This document shows, piece after piece, positions 27,400-36,940 of a DNA stretch of 64,000 nucleotides (position 1 is its first letter; each line of letters opens with the position of its first letter). Under the pieces are notes generated by a model. It was not told the origin of the DNA and did no database searches. It was given only the letters and a program-made list of their open reading frames with translations. This stretch comes from Methylobacterium sp. Leaf118. Its GTDB lineage: Bacteria > Pseudomonadota > Alphaproteobacteria > Rhizobiales > Beijerinckiaceae. A program made the translations under genes and the position numbers. The stretch is taken from positions 62,001-126,000 of the forward strand of contig NZ_CAKLBV010000003.1 of the NCBI RefSeq assembly GCF_920984675.1, in the 5' to 3' direction.

Positions 27400-27792
27400 A
27401 TGAACGCCTTTGTTGAGCGGTTTGAGGAGGCGTTCGTGCACAGAAATGAGGGCTCTGACACGGAGGTCGCCACCGACGCTCTACTGCGGAGCATGGTTGA
27501 GAGTGAGCGCGTTGGCGCAACCTTCAGTGCCGTGCGCGACGGAGGAGTACTCACTACATGGCAGGTACCCGGAAGGGCACAGCTTGGGCCGGATCTCGGC
27601 CGTGTCGGCGCAGACCTAACTGGAGACTCCTACTGGCGGGAACTCCTCCGGCTCGGCGAGCGTATTCACGCTGTTGGCGGCCTTGATGCCTTAGATGAAG
27701 CCAACATGTACATTGTGCATATGGATTCCCAGCATTCAGACTGGCGCGCTATGGTGCTGGAGAGCGTATGGTTTAATATTGGTCGTGAATAG
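27400..27792 (+). CDS. Hypothetical 130-residue protein
   Basis: MNAFVERFEEAFVHRNEGSDTEVATDALLRSMV..., with a helical first third and a beta-rich end (EANMYIVHMDSQHSDWRAMVLESVWFNIGRE). Composition is protein-like; no known domain, partner or signal peptide was seen. Confidence 0.5.
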   Translation: MNAFVERFEEAFVHRNEGSDTEVATDALLRSMVESERVGATFSAVRDGGVLTTWQVPGRAQLGPDLGRVGADLTGDSYWRELLRLGERIHAVGGLDALDEANMYIVHMDSQHSDWRAMVLESVWFNIGRE

Positions 27793-28821
27793 TAGTAATA
27801 TAACTGCCAGCAATCCGCATCCGTTGTCTCTTCCTCAGGTCGTTGCTTTCCTCGCGAGGTGCCTGATCTAAATTCTAGATGGGATCTTAAGCGGCCCTCG
27901 TAGGGAGAACGGTATGTAGACTTAATTTGAAATGGTGTATCACGCCACCCTCTGTATGTCCTCGATCGGCAGCCGATAGTCGAATGGCGAGCCCATCACT
28001 TCCAGGGAGATGACACCAACGGCGCCGCCCGCTGCAGTGCCGACGAACTTTCCGATGAAGCCGCTGAGCAGGCCCGAGCTAGCCCGCACCTCCTCACCCA
28101 CCAGCACGCCGGCGAGCGGCGTGAGTTTCGTGCGCCCTGGCCGAACGTGAGCGCTCGATTGACGAGCGAGTGCGTCGGAAAGCATGGAACATGGAGCCTC
28201 GGGCAACGGCAGTGGCACGTCGCCGCGAACGAGGCCTCAGCTCACCGCCTCCTCGCAGGAAGGAAGAGCTTCGACACCCGCCAGGAAACCTCGCCCGACG
28301 CGTTTCGCGTGTGACCTCGACTGACGACACGTCTCCTGGCTCGCGGGTCGCTGCCCTTTCACCGTTTCCCCGGGCGAGGCTGCCCAGTGACATGGTGGCG
28401 GAAGGCTCGCCGCTTACAGTTGCGGGGGCAGCCGCGGCATCGGACTGACGTCCTCACCGCGTTCCCTTTTGATCCCCGAGGGGGACCGTCACGCGCATGT
28501 TACCGCCGTCGTCTGCGCAATCCGTCGCTTTGCAGCAACACCAAACACAGAACCCTTTTCGTACCCAACCATGGGGACGGCTCGACCGCGTCCCCTGCGG
28601 TAACCCGCGAAGGTCCACTTTTACTTTGATAGTGGCTTAATACCCAGCTGGCTTCGTAGGTCTGCTCGGGGTCGGAAGCGGCGCTTCAGGGCCTGTCGGC
28701 CCAGCGTCAGCTCCTAGCGCGAGGTAGTCGTATCTCTTGCACCGATAACGGCAAGCGCACGTTTCCCCCGGACCTGGCAAAAGATCCAACATACCGGATC
28801 AGGCGTGGTAGGGTCGTCCTT
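27793..28821. other. Long region without a convincing gene
   Basis: 1,029 bp. A minus-strand frame ending at 27,940 (from about 28,218) ends with a Gly-rich, membrane-like and protein-like segment (GFIGKFVGTAAGGAVGVISLEV) but has no credible start, so it may be a gene remnant. The rest, to the kinase start, shows only short Arg-rich frames. The kinase promoter is expected in the last 150 bp. Confidence 0.35.
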
Positions 28822-30837
28822 ATGAATGACGAACAGATTCGCCCTGATGCGCAGCAGAACCAGGTTGTAAAGGCTGCTCAGATCCTCGAAACGGCCGCTG
28901 ATCGTGATGACCGCTACCGGTTGTTGGTTGAGTCAATTGTCGATTACGCAATCTATATGCTCGACCCTCAGGGGAATATCGCGAGCTGGAACCCCGGCGC
29001 TCAGCGCTTCAAGGGCTATACGACCGACGAGATCATCGGGCAGCACTTCTCACAGTTCTACACCGAAGAGGATCGGGCCACGGACTTGCCTGCCCGAGCT
29101 CTGCACATTGCGGCCACCGATGGCCGCTTCGAACAGGAGGGGTGGCGCGTTCGCAAGGACGGTTCCCTGATGTGGGCGCACGTGCTGATCGATCCGATTC
29201 GCAGCCCGGACGGTCAGCTTGTCGGCTACGCTAAGATCACGCGTGACCTGAGCGAGCGGAAGGCGACGCAGGACGCGCTGAAGCAGAGCGAACAGCGCTT
29301 CCGCCTGCTCGTCCAGGGTGTTCAGGACTATGCCATCTACATGCTCGATCCACATGGTGCGGTGTCGAGCTGGAACCGCGGCGCGCACCGCTTCAAAGGC
29401 TACACCGACGAGGAAATCATCGGCCAGCACTTCTCGCGGTTCTACACAGAGGAGGATCGGGCCACGGGCTTACCCGCTCGCGCCCTGCAGACCGCCGCCA
29501 CGGAAGGCCGCTTCGAGGCCGAGGGTTGGCGGGTGCGCAAGGACGGCACCCGCTTCTGGGCGCACGTCGTGATTGACGCCATCCGCGGTGATCACGGCGA
29601 GCTGGTAGGGTTCGCTAAGATCACTCGGGACGTCACCGAGCGGCGCAACGTCCAGCAAGAACTCGAAGCGACACGTGCGCGGTTCATCCAGTCCCAGAAG
29701 ATGGAGGCAATCGGCCAGCTTACCGGCGGCGTGGCCCACGACTTCAACAATCTGCTGGCGGTCGTGCTGGGCAACCTGAGCCTCGCGCGTAAGCGTTTGC
29801 CGAATGACCCCAAACTGCTGCAGCTGATCGAGAACTCGATCCAGGCGGCCGAGCGTGGTGCGACGCTGACCAAGCGCATGCTCGCCTTCGCCCGCCGGCA
29901 GGAGCTGACCAGAGGGCCTGTCGACGTGCCCGAACTCGTGCGTGGCATGGCTGAGCTGCTGCAGCGTTCGATCAGTTCGAACATCCCAGTCAGCACGCGG
30001 TTTCCGCTACGGCTGCCGCTCGCCTTCGTCGATGCGAGCCAGCTGGAGCTGGCGCTGCTCAACCTAACCGTCAACGCCCGCGATGCGATGCCGGACGGCG
30101 GCTCGATCACGATCTCGGCGCGGGAGGAACGAATTAGCACCAGAGAGGCTGCCGGACTTCCCGCGGGCAGCTACGTCTGCCTGTCGGTCACCGACACGGG
30201 CATGGGCATGAGCGAAGAGACGCTCGCCAAAGCCACAGAGCCCTTCTTCACCACGAAGGGTGTTGGCAAGGGTACGGGCCTAGGCCTCTCCATGATCCAC
30301 GGCTTTGCCGGACAATCTGGTGGACGCTTGGTACTCAAGAGCACGCTGCGCCAGGGGACGACTGCTGAGCTGTGGCTTCCTGTGGCCGAGGCTAACCTCC
30401 TGCGCCAGGAGGACGAGACGCCTCACCCGGACCTCCCGATCCTGAACCCGATGACGGTGCTGGTGGTCGATGACGATCCGCTGGTGCTGATGAACATATC
30501 AGCGATGCTGGAGGACCTTGGCCACGAGGTGCTGGAGGCGACCTCAGGCCAGCAGGCCCTGCGCATACTGCGCCGTTCCGCCGAAATCATCGATCTGGTG
30601 ATCACCGATCAGATTATGCCGGGTATGACTGGCGTTCAGCTGATTGAGGCGATCCGCGCGGCTCACTTAGAACTGCCGGTGATCCTCGCGAGTGGCTATA
30701 CCGAGCTGCCGGAGGGCAAGCTCACGGGTCTCGTCCGCCTGGGCAAGCCCTTCGAACAGGCCGACCTCGCCCGCGCGTTGGTGACGATCATGCGGCCGTC
30801 CGGCGAAGTGCTCCCGTTCAGGCCTAAGCAGAGCTGA
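28822..30837 (+). CDS. Hybrid histidine kinase, PAS-PAS-HisKA-HATPase-REC
   Basis: 671 residues, no membrane segment, so cytoplasmic. Two nearly identical PAS domains (about 27-150 and 155-275, each with YAIYMLDP...G and RFKGYT..EIIGQHFS.FY) come from a recent internal duplication. The phosphoacceptor is H306 in GGVAHDFNNLL, the ATP domain carries the N-box and GTGLGLSMIHGF, and the C-terminal receiver (about 548-660) has VVDDDP and acceptor D596 in TDQIMPG. It senses an unknown internal signal. A broken single-domain receiver and a second kinase follow, suggesting a local phosphorelay. Confidence 0.9.
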   Translation: MNDEQIRPDAQQNQVVKAAQILETAADRDDRYRLLVESIVDYAIYMLDPQGNIASWNPGAQRFKGYTTDEIIGQHFSQFYTEEDRATDLPARALHIAATDGRFEQEGWRVRKDGSLMWAHVLIDPIRSPDGQLVGYAKITRDLSERKATQDALKQSEQRFRLLVQGVQDYAIYMLDPHGAVSSWNRGAHRFKGYTDEEIIGQHFSRFYTEEDRATGLPARALQTAATEGRFEAEGWRVRKDGTRFWAHVVIDAIRGDHGELVGFAKITRDVTERRNVQQELEATRARFIQSQKMEAIGQLTGGVAHDFNNLLAVVLGNLSLARKRLPNDPKLLQLIENSIQAAERGATLTKRMLAFARRQELTRGPVDVPELVRGMAELLQRSISSNIPVSTRFPLRLPLAFVDASQLELALLNLTVNARDAMPDGGSITISAREERISTREAAGLPAGSYVCLSVTDTGMGMSEETLAKATEPFFTTKGVGKGTGLGLSMIHGFAGQSGGRLVLKSTLRQGTTAELWLPVAEANLLRQEDETPHPDLPILNPMTVLVVDDDPLVLMNISAMLEDLGHEVLEATSGQQALRILRRSAEIIDLVITDQIMPGMTGVQLIEAIRAAHLELPVILASGYTELPEGKLTGLVRLGKPFEQADLARALVTIMRPSGEVLPFRPKQS

Positions 30838-30925
30838 CGCAGGCGAGTACTGCCTGCCGTCAGGCGGAACAAGCAGGAGAAAGCCTGCCGATCTCCCTAC
30901 TCCTGAACGGTGGCCAGGGAGGCCG

Positions 30926-31306
30926 CTAAATCGGTCCGGCTTTGTCAAAGGCGTTGAGCACCTGTTCGACCAGATAGGGCTTGGGCACGAACATACCGTG
31001 GTCCGGCACATCGCGCGGCGCGGGGCGACACCGCCCCGACGTGATCACCAGGCGGATGTGCGGCTAACGCTCAGCAACCCGAGCGGCCAACGCGAAGCCG
31101 TTCATCGATCCCGGCATTTCCATGTCGGTGAACAGCAGGCCAATGTCGCTGCGGTTTTCCAGGATTTCTAAGGCCTCGTCGGCGCTCGCTGCTTCGAGGA
31201 CGGTGAACCCGGCGTCTTCCAGCATGTCAGTCGCCATCATGCGTACAAGGTCCTCATCCTCAACAATAAGGACGAGGGAGGACGAAGGGGTTCTAGTGCT
31301 GGCCAT
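30926..31306 (-). pseudogene. Single-domain response regulator split by an amber codon
   Basis: From 31,306 the protein reads VLIVEDEDLVRMMATDMLEDAGF... TDMEMPG (acceptor Asp) ... ALAARVAER, then TAG at 31,066-31,064, then in the same frame PHIRLVITSGRCRPAP... MFVPKPYLVEQVLNAF to a stop at 30,926. The second part supplies the conserved Lys and last helix, so the frame was one gene of about 126 residues. A Trp at this site would need only TGG to TAG. The receiver is inactive unless the amber is read through. Confidence 0.8.
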
Positions 31307-31450
31307 CGAAGAGGGAAACGAGGTCAGGAGCGCGTGGTTTCAGGGACGCCGTCATTCACCGAGGGGGGCCCGCCAGATTGAGGTCGCACACTACCTGCTT
31401 GGACGCGTCGGAAAAGTATCCCCTGCGCGCAGGATCACCTAGGGTCCGCT

Positions 31451-32614
31451 ATGAACGAATTTCAGCAGGATCTATCTGGGACCCCAGCGCGCACCCTCGC
31501 CGAGCGGCATATCGAGGCAATCCGCCAGCACGGTGGCATCTTTGTCGATGCGGTGCGGCTCACCCGAATGCCGATGATGGTCACCGACGCCACCCTGCCG
31601 GGCAACCCAATCGTCTTTGCCAACCAGGCCTTCATGGAGCTGTCGGGCTACAGCCTGGAGGAGCTACTTGGGCAGGATCCGCACTTTATGAACGGCCCAG
31701 AGACCGATCCGGCGACGGTCCAGGAGTATGAGGCGGCAATCCGCGAGAGCCGCAACGCGACGCTTGAGATCCTGCAGTACTGCAAGGACGGCAAGCCATT
31801 CCAGGCGATGCTGTTTGCCAGCCCCCTCGATGACGGGCAGGGCACGGTCACCAACCACTTCCTGTCGTACCTCGATATTACCCGTCGCGTTAGGGCCGAG
31901 ACAGAGCTGCAGGCGCTAGCTGCCGAGCTGGAGCAACGCGTGGCTGACCGGACGCGCGAGTTGGAGGCGGCGAATGCGCGGCTGAAGGCGCTCGGGGCCG
32001 AGCGCGAGATGTTGCTGGTCGAGGTCAATCACCGGGCCAAGAACAGCCTGTCGATCGCTGGAGCGCTCTTAAACCTACAGGGACGCCGCCAAGCCGATCC
32101 GGCTGTCAAAGCGCTGTTCGCCGAGACGCAGGAGCGGCTCAACGCTATGGCACGAGCGCACGACCTGCTGAGTAGGTCGGACCATGTGCAGCAGGTTAAT
32201 GCCGGCAGTTACGTAGCCGACCTCTGTGCCGCGCTTGAGGCGCTGACCGAGGGCGATGATCGCATCCGGCTGGAGGCCCAGGTGGAGGAGGGGATCTTCG
32301 TCAGCGCCGACCGCGCTATTCCGCTGGGCTTGGCACTGACCGAGCTGGTGACCAACGCGGTCAAGTACGCGTTTCCGTCTCCACGTTCCGGCACGATCCG
32401 CGCCCAGGTCCGCCGGCCGCAGCCCGGTCGGATCGAACTGGTGATTCAGGACAACGGAGTCGGCATGGCGGGCGTGCGAGAGGGGTCCCTCGGCTATGGG
32501 CTGGTGCGCTCGCTGGTGCAGCAGATCGCGGGCGACATCGACATCCGCAACGATGCCGGGGTGACCGTGACAATCTCCTTCCCGGATTTGCCGCCGCGCC
32601 AGGCGGCGAGCTAG
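31451..32614 (+). CDS. LOV-like PAS histidine kinase (HisKA_2/HWE type), no photoactive Cys
   Basis: 387 residues. The PAS domain (about 38-145) is closest to LOV domains (MVTDATLPGNPIVFANQAFMELSGY), but the flavin-site motif is GQDPHFMNG (74-82) in place of GRNCRFLQG, so the photoactive Cys is Pro77. A coiled coil follows (LQALAAELEQRVADRTRELEAANARL), then the dimerisation domain with H194 in EVNHRAKNSL and an ATP domain (ELVTNAVKYAF; GLGYGLVRSL-like end). It probably signals by a non-photochemical route. It lies opposite the broken receiver, 144 bp away. Confidence 0.85.
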   Translation: MNEFQQDLSGTPARTLAERHIEAIRQHGGIFVDAVRLTRMPMMVTDATLPGNPIVFANQAFMELSGYSLEELLGQDPHFMNGPETDPATVQEYEAAIRESRNATLEILQYCKDGKPFQAMLFASPLDDGQGTVTNHFLSYLDITRRVRAETELQALAAELEQRVADRTRELEAANARLKALGAEREMLLVEVNHRAKNSLSIAGALLNLQGRRQADPAVKALFAETQERLNAMARAHDLLSRSDHVQQVNAGSYVADLCAALEALTEGDDRIRLEAQVEEGIFVSADRAIPLGLALTELVTNAVKYAFPSPRSGTIRAQVRRPQPGRIELVIQDNGVGMAGVREGSLGYGLVRSLVQQIAGDIDIRNDAGVTVTISFPDLPPRQAAS

Positions 32615-32690
32615 GCGCCGTAGGGATTGGCTGCCTCAACTCGCTCAAGCTAGAGCTAGCCTACCTGACATGCACGACTTCAGCAGCACG

Positions 32691-33587
32691 TTAGTCGTGA
32701 ACTTCGACGGCCACGGACATATCCAGGAGGGCATCAGCAGGCCCAATGAAGCTGCCAATCACCGGCATGGCCTGGCGAATGTCACGCGCCACAGCGACCG
32801 GGATCAGGTTCGCACCGCCCACCCTGCCGTTCGTCGGGTCGAAGGTGCCCCACCCTGCGCCGGGTAGGTACACCTCGCCCCAGGCATGAGTGGACCCGGC
32901 ATCGGCCGATCCAAGCATGCGACGTGTGGGGTCATGCAAGTAGCCTGAGACAGCCCTTGCACCAAAGCCGAGGCTCCGGACCGCCTCGACGACGAGCGTG
33001 GCCAGATCCCGGCATGAGCCCAGACCTGATGACAGGGTTTGGCTCGGCGACTGTGTGCCCTCGTCCTCTAGAGCCTCGTAGGTGACCCTGGCACCCACAC
33101 CGGCATTGATGTCTTTAAGAAGCGACAGAGTATCGGTGGGGTAGCCGGCAACGAAGCCCTGCGCCCAGTTTTGCAGGCGATCCCCATCAGGGTACTGCCG
33201 AACCGTGAGTCCTCCGAGGTCCGTCCACTCGTCATCGGAGTACCGGAAGGGAAATGAGATGGCCGAGGCGGCGATGTCGAAGACCGGGTAGGCAGCCGCG
33301 GAAAGCTCGACCTGAGCTGCGCTATCGATGACGAGTGTGCTGGACGGTGTTGCAAAGGTAACGGTCGCGACCGCGTTACCGGCAACGTCGCTGGCCCAAG
33401 TCACCGTTGCATCCGGCGTCACTGTGATGTCGCTCGAACGGAGCCTTAGGTCCCGAGCTTCTCGCGGGCGCAACATCAGCCGATGCGGGCCAAGTTCGAC
33501 AGGTTGCCTGTAACGGTAGGTCGTCCGGTGGTGGATGCGTAGATCGACCAAGGGACGCTCCTCAGGAACCGCTTCGGGCTGTTTCAT
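32691..33587 (-). CDS. Transglutaminase-like cysteine protease family protein
   Basis: 298 residues. The N-terminal beta domain ([28 protein letters not shown]) and the transglutaminase-like core show the full triad C192 (GSCRDLA), H234 ([11 protein letters not shown]) and D250 (TFDPTNG). These proteins act as peptidases or amidases and usually occur with ATP-grasp and alpha-E genes, which are absent here. No signal peptide is seen, so it is cytoplasmic. It is 18 bp from the next minus-strand gene and may be its operon partner. Confidence 0.9.
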   Translation of the reverse strand: MKQPEAVPEERPLVDLRIHHRTTYRYRQPVELGPHRLMLRPREARDLRLRSSDITVTPDATVTWASDVAGNAVATVTFATPSSTLVIDSAAQVELSAAAYPVFDIAASAISFPFRYSDDEWTDLGGLTVRQYPDGDRLQNWAQGFVAGYPTDTLSLLKDINAGVGARVTYEALEDEGTQSPSQTLSSGLGSCRDLATLVVEAVRSLGFGARAVSGYLHDPTRRMLGSADAGSTHAWGEVYLPGAGWGTFDPTNGRVGGANLIPVAVARDIRQAMPVIGSFIGPADALLDMSVAVEVHD

Positions 33588-33605
33588 CCGGACGGGCAGT
33601 CAGTG

Positions 33606-34511
33606 TCAGTACGCTCCGCCGTCCTTCGCGTGTGTCATGAAGAACCGCAGCATCTCGCGGCTGGCATCAGGACCGGTCGGATCGGTGTGAGAGCCGGCCG
33701 GGTGGCCGCCGGCCCAGGCATGACCACCGCCGTGCAGGACCCACTGTTCCGACGACCACATGCCATCCGGCTCGGTCAGGATCGTTCGCGTGTACGCCAT
33801 TCCGCCGCTGGAACGCCCATCGACGGTGGTGATGTTCAGGTCCCCATCGGGCTGCGCCTGGGCGATGGCCTGATCGCCGTTGACCGGTGAGACGGTCGTG
33901 TCGCGGTCTCCGTGGAAGACGATAGTCGGTAGCGGATGCGTTGCTTGACGCGGCCGGAGCAAGGCGCCTCGGCGCATCGTGGAGAAGGCCACGGACGTCG
34001 AGCCTGCCGAACCACCCGCCAGCCCAGAGTGTATGCCCACGGCAGCATAGATGTCCGGGTAGGCCAGCGCCATGACCGCCGCGGCAGCCCCACCTGAGGA
34101 CAGGCCAGCGACGTAGACCCTCGCGGGATCGACATTGAACTCAGCCATGATCTCACGCGTCAGGCCGGCAAGAATGGACGGCTCGCCCTCGTCGCGCTTC
34201 TGGTCCCCATTCCTGAACCAGTTCCAGCTCTTGCCGAGATTGGCCGACCTCGGTTGGTCGGGGTAGGCAACGAGGAAGCTCTGCTCCTCCGCCAACCGAT
34301 CCATCCCCGTGCCGATGGCGAAGTCGCGCGATGATTGAGAGCTGCCATGCAGCATCACCACCAGCGGGAGGGGGGCTCCCTCGTATCCGGAGGGGACGAA
34401 GAGGTCGTAAGCTCGGCTCCCGGCAGAGTTGCCGAACCGGCGTGCGAGCGCGCGGGGCCGGTCGATGGCCAGCCCCGACATCGTCGTCGACGCGTCTGCG
34501 AGGAGTGTCAT
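33606..34511 (-). CDS. PHB depolymerase family esterase
   Basis: 301 residues, alpha/beta hydrolase of the LpqC/PHB depolymerase type: oxyanion region VVMLHGSSQS (about 51-60), nucleophile S138 in GLSSG, acid in HGDRDTTVSP, His in GGGHAWAGGHPAGS. It hydrolyses polyhydroxybutyrate or other short-chain esters. The first 25 residues resemble a tether and not a classical signal peptide. Together with the phasin at 20.0 kb it gives the island a polyester theme. Confidence 0.88.
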   Translation of the reverse strand: MTLLADASTTMSGLAIDRPRALARRFGNSAGSRAYDLFVPSGYEGAPLPLVVMLHGSSQSSRDFAIGTGMDRLAEEQSFLVAYPDQPRSANLGKSWNWFRNGDQKRDEGEPSILAGLTREIMAEFNVDPARVYVAGLSSGGAAAAVMALAYPDIYAAVGIHSGLAGGSAGSTSVAFSTMRRGALLRPRQATHPLPTIVFHGDRDTTVSPVNGDQAIAQAQPDGDLNITTVDGRSSGGMAYTRTILTEPDGMWSSEQWVLHGGGHAWAGGHPAGSHTDPTGPDASREMLRFFMTHAKDGGAY

Positions 34512-34555
34512 CGCGGTGCTTTCGAGAAGGGATCGGCCGACGGCGACGAGATTGA

Positions 34556-34909
34556 CTACGGCAGGGCGCCAATCATGCCCTTGGCCTCGGTCATGGTGTT
34601 CTCGCAGGCGCGCTGATCGCCCCGCTGGTCCTCGTCGCTCGCGCGGATGATGAGGGTCCTGGCCGCTGCCACACGGTTCGCCGTCGAAATCAAGTCGGGG
34701 TCGCTCGGTGCGTCGAGGCGAGCACCCTGCACGCCCCGGGGCGAACCGGCCTGGAGCGAATGGCCCGCCTTAAGGCCTGCGATCTCCACAGCACCTGCAC
34801 TGTCGAGGCGGCGTTCGATGGTCCCGATCTGCTCGGCGCAGGAGGATGCCAGCGCCGGAAGCGGCGAAAGGGCGAGTGCAAGCGTCGTGAGGGTGGCTAC
34901 GAAGCGCAT
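34556..34909 (-). CDS. Small periplasmic protein, unknown function
   Basis: 117 residues from the ATG at 34,909, chosen because it starts a signal peptide (MRFVATLTTLALALSPLPALA; cleavage before SSCAEQ). The mature protein is helical with two Cys (near 24 and in QRACENTMTEAK), probably a disulfide-linked helical hairpin. Similar short proteins are common in Methylobacterium (recollection). It is upstream of and codirectional with the esterase. Confidence 0.6.
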   Translation of the reverse strand: MRFVATLTTLALALSPLPALASSCAEQIGTIERRLDSAGAVEIAGLKAGHSLQAGSPRGVQGARLDAPSDPDLISTANRVAAARTLIIRASDEDQRGDQRACENTMTEAKGMIGALP

Positions 34910-35435
34910 CGGAAGGGGACTTTCAATGAGGTGGCAGCTCCGTGGCTTCGCTCGGCGAGCGAACGCCCCGAAGCCGTCCCTCACTTATCGATGCGAGGGT
35001 AGCCCTTATACAACGGCCTTCGGCCCCACCTGTTGCAATGCAACATGAAACGCAGGTCAGATGCGCGCCAGCGTCTCAGCCACGACATTCTAGGTCTCGG
35101 CCGAGGCTTGGTACGGTCTCGTTCCAGGAGCGGAACTTCAACCGCCCACAAGCGAAGGTCCGTTTGTGGCGCGTTGCTGAACAAGAGGAGCGCGAACTCC
35201 TGACCCTTTGCTGACCTCGCACGGTGTCATCTAGAAAGTCTGCTTTTCTATCTGGAGCAGACGGTTCGCGAGCGGCCATAACATCAGAAGGATTCGTGCT
35301 ACGAACGAGATAGGGCATGGGTCCTTTGACGCGCGACTAATAATTGAAGCCCGCCCCTGCGGTGACGCGATTGCCGGCCCGTCAAAGCTATCGCTAAAGA
35401 TGTGCGTCAGCGCAGAAGAAGCGCGATCGTCGCCA
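34910..35435. other. No gene seen
   Basis: 526 bp containing short overlapping frames on both strands. No repeat, hairpin or RNA signature was recognised. Confidence 0.4.
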
Positions 35436-36737
35436 TCAAGTCGCGTGCACGGCATACCCTAGGTACCTCAACGCCTTGGCCATGCGGCCATTGACGGGGG
35501 AGCAGAGTTCGGGTCGGACCGTGCCGAACAGTTCAAGGGCGCAGAAGAGCCCGAAGTATCCAAGCTTGAGCGCGGGATCGTAGAGCGCGTCGTGCAGACG
35601 CTCGACGAAGTCGCCGCTGCCATAAAGCAGATTGCCGAGACCGCGCTGGACCTTCCTGACGTCGTTCGCGTTCGCCGTCCAGAACGCCGCGGGCAGGTTC
35701 GCAGCCCCGCCCTTCACGAAGCGCAGCTGCTCGTAGAACGCGTGCAGGGCCATCAGGCCCTCGGTCAGATCCTCACGCCCGGAGCCATCGATGACCTCGC
35801 GCGAGCCGAAGACGCGGCGGACGGTCTGAACCGTATCGACGTAGCCGTCATACACCTTGCTGTCGGATGTCGTGGCCCATTCCGCGCCGAGCGCCAGGAT
35901 CCGTGAGCGTCGCTCTACGGGAGGAAGGACTGGCGCGGCACGCCAGGCGGCATCGCCCTGGACATGGCTCAGGCGCACCCAGTTGAGGAAGCGGTTCGTC
36001 TCGTTGAGCGAACCGATGCCGGCCAGCTCGCTACGGCGGAAGCCGGCCCCATCGAGGAGCCCGTCGACCTCTGTGAACGCGGGACGGTACTCCTCGTAGA
36101 CGGTCCGGCGCAGCCCCTCCAGGAACATGCGTTCGCGATTTCGGACCAAGCTCGCGACGTGCACGTTGGGTGGATGGGCGCGCCCGACGGCAGCCTCGAT
36201 CATTGCGTCGGGGGCCGGCCCGGATCGCTTCACCCGTTCGTGCGCCAGCCGGAAATCGCGCGCCTTCTCCCGCGTGAGGACGTCGGCGGCCTCCCACAGT
36301 TCGACGAACAGCGCCCGGACCTCCTCTACGGCCTCGAAATCCTCCTCCCGATCCAGGCTGACGACCGCTTCCCGATTCTGGATCAGGCCACCGTCCGTCA
36401 GGTTCGACGAGCCGAGGAGCGCGACCCCGTCGAATAGGTAGACCTTCGCGTGGAATCGATCCGTAAGAAACCGGACCTGTAGGTTCGGCACATCGACGAC
36501 CGCGGACACGGCCGCTGGGCTGGTGGCGGCGTTGAGGCCGATGAGCAGCCGCACCGTCTTGCCAGCCTTCGCGGCCGCCAGCACGAGGTCGTGGCGCGTA
36601 AAGTACGGGGCGGCGAGCTGTATTTGGAATGCCCCCTGGGCGAGCCGCTCAAACGGCTTGACGACATAATCCTTGCCAGGGCCGTTCGTGTGAATGCGCG
36701 GCACGTGAACACCGTCCTCCGCCCGGGCGGCAGTCAT
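35436..36737 (-). CDS. Phospholipase D-like (HKD) protein
   Basis: 433 residues. A single HKD motif, H96-x-K98-x4-D103 in FHAKVYLFDG, is followed by GSSNLTDGG (109-117), the PLD-fold active-site half; such proteins dimerise to complete the site. The remaining 300 residues are a helical domain of unknown kind. Family members cleave phosphodiester bonds in lipids or nucleic acids, and PLD-like nucleases are frequent in defence islands. It is divergent from the sigma-like gene that opens the ubiquitin-like operon, with a 203-bp shared promoter region. Confidence 0.78.
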   Translation of the reverse strand: MTAARAEDGVHVPRIHTNGPGKDYVVKPFERLAQGAFQIQLAAPYFTRHDLVLAAAKAGKTVRLLIGLNAATSPAAVSAVVDVPNLQVRFLTDRFHAKVYLFDGVALLGSSNLTDGGLIQNREAVVSLDREEDFEAVEEVRALFVELWEAADVLTREKARDFRLAHERVKRSGPAPDAMIEAAVGRAHPPNVHVASLVRNRERMFLEGLRRTVYEEYRPAFTEVDGLLDGAGFRRSELAGIGSLNETNRFLNWVRLSHVQGDAAWRAAPVLPPVERRSRILALGAEWATTSDSKVYDGYVDTVQTVRRVFGSREVIDGSGREDLTEGLMALHAFYEQLRFVKGGAANLPAAFWTANANDVRKVQRGLGNLLYGSGDFVERLHDALYDPALKLGYFGLFCALELFGTVRPELCSPVNGRMAKALRYLGYAVHAT

Positions 36738-36940
36738 TCGACACCGCCGAAAGTTTCGCCGCCTCGACGTATGCCCACTCGGGTCCGCGACGAACTGCGC
36801 ATACGCTCAAGTTGAATAACAGAGCGGTGTGGTGGCATCCTATCCGCGTCGCGGGTCCGACCAAGATTTTTTTCGACCGCCTACCGAATACGGGTCCGTC
36901 CGTTCGCTCATGCGGCAGGCCCTCCCCGCAGGAGCGTCCA

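Noticed and set aside
28903..29650. Long direct DNA repeat that could be a mobile or CRISPR-like unit
   Set aside because: It is the duplicated PAS domain of the kinase, in frame and diverged at third positions; no spacer-repeat array exists in the window.
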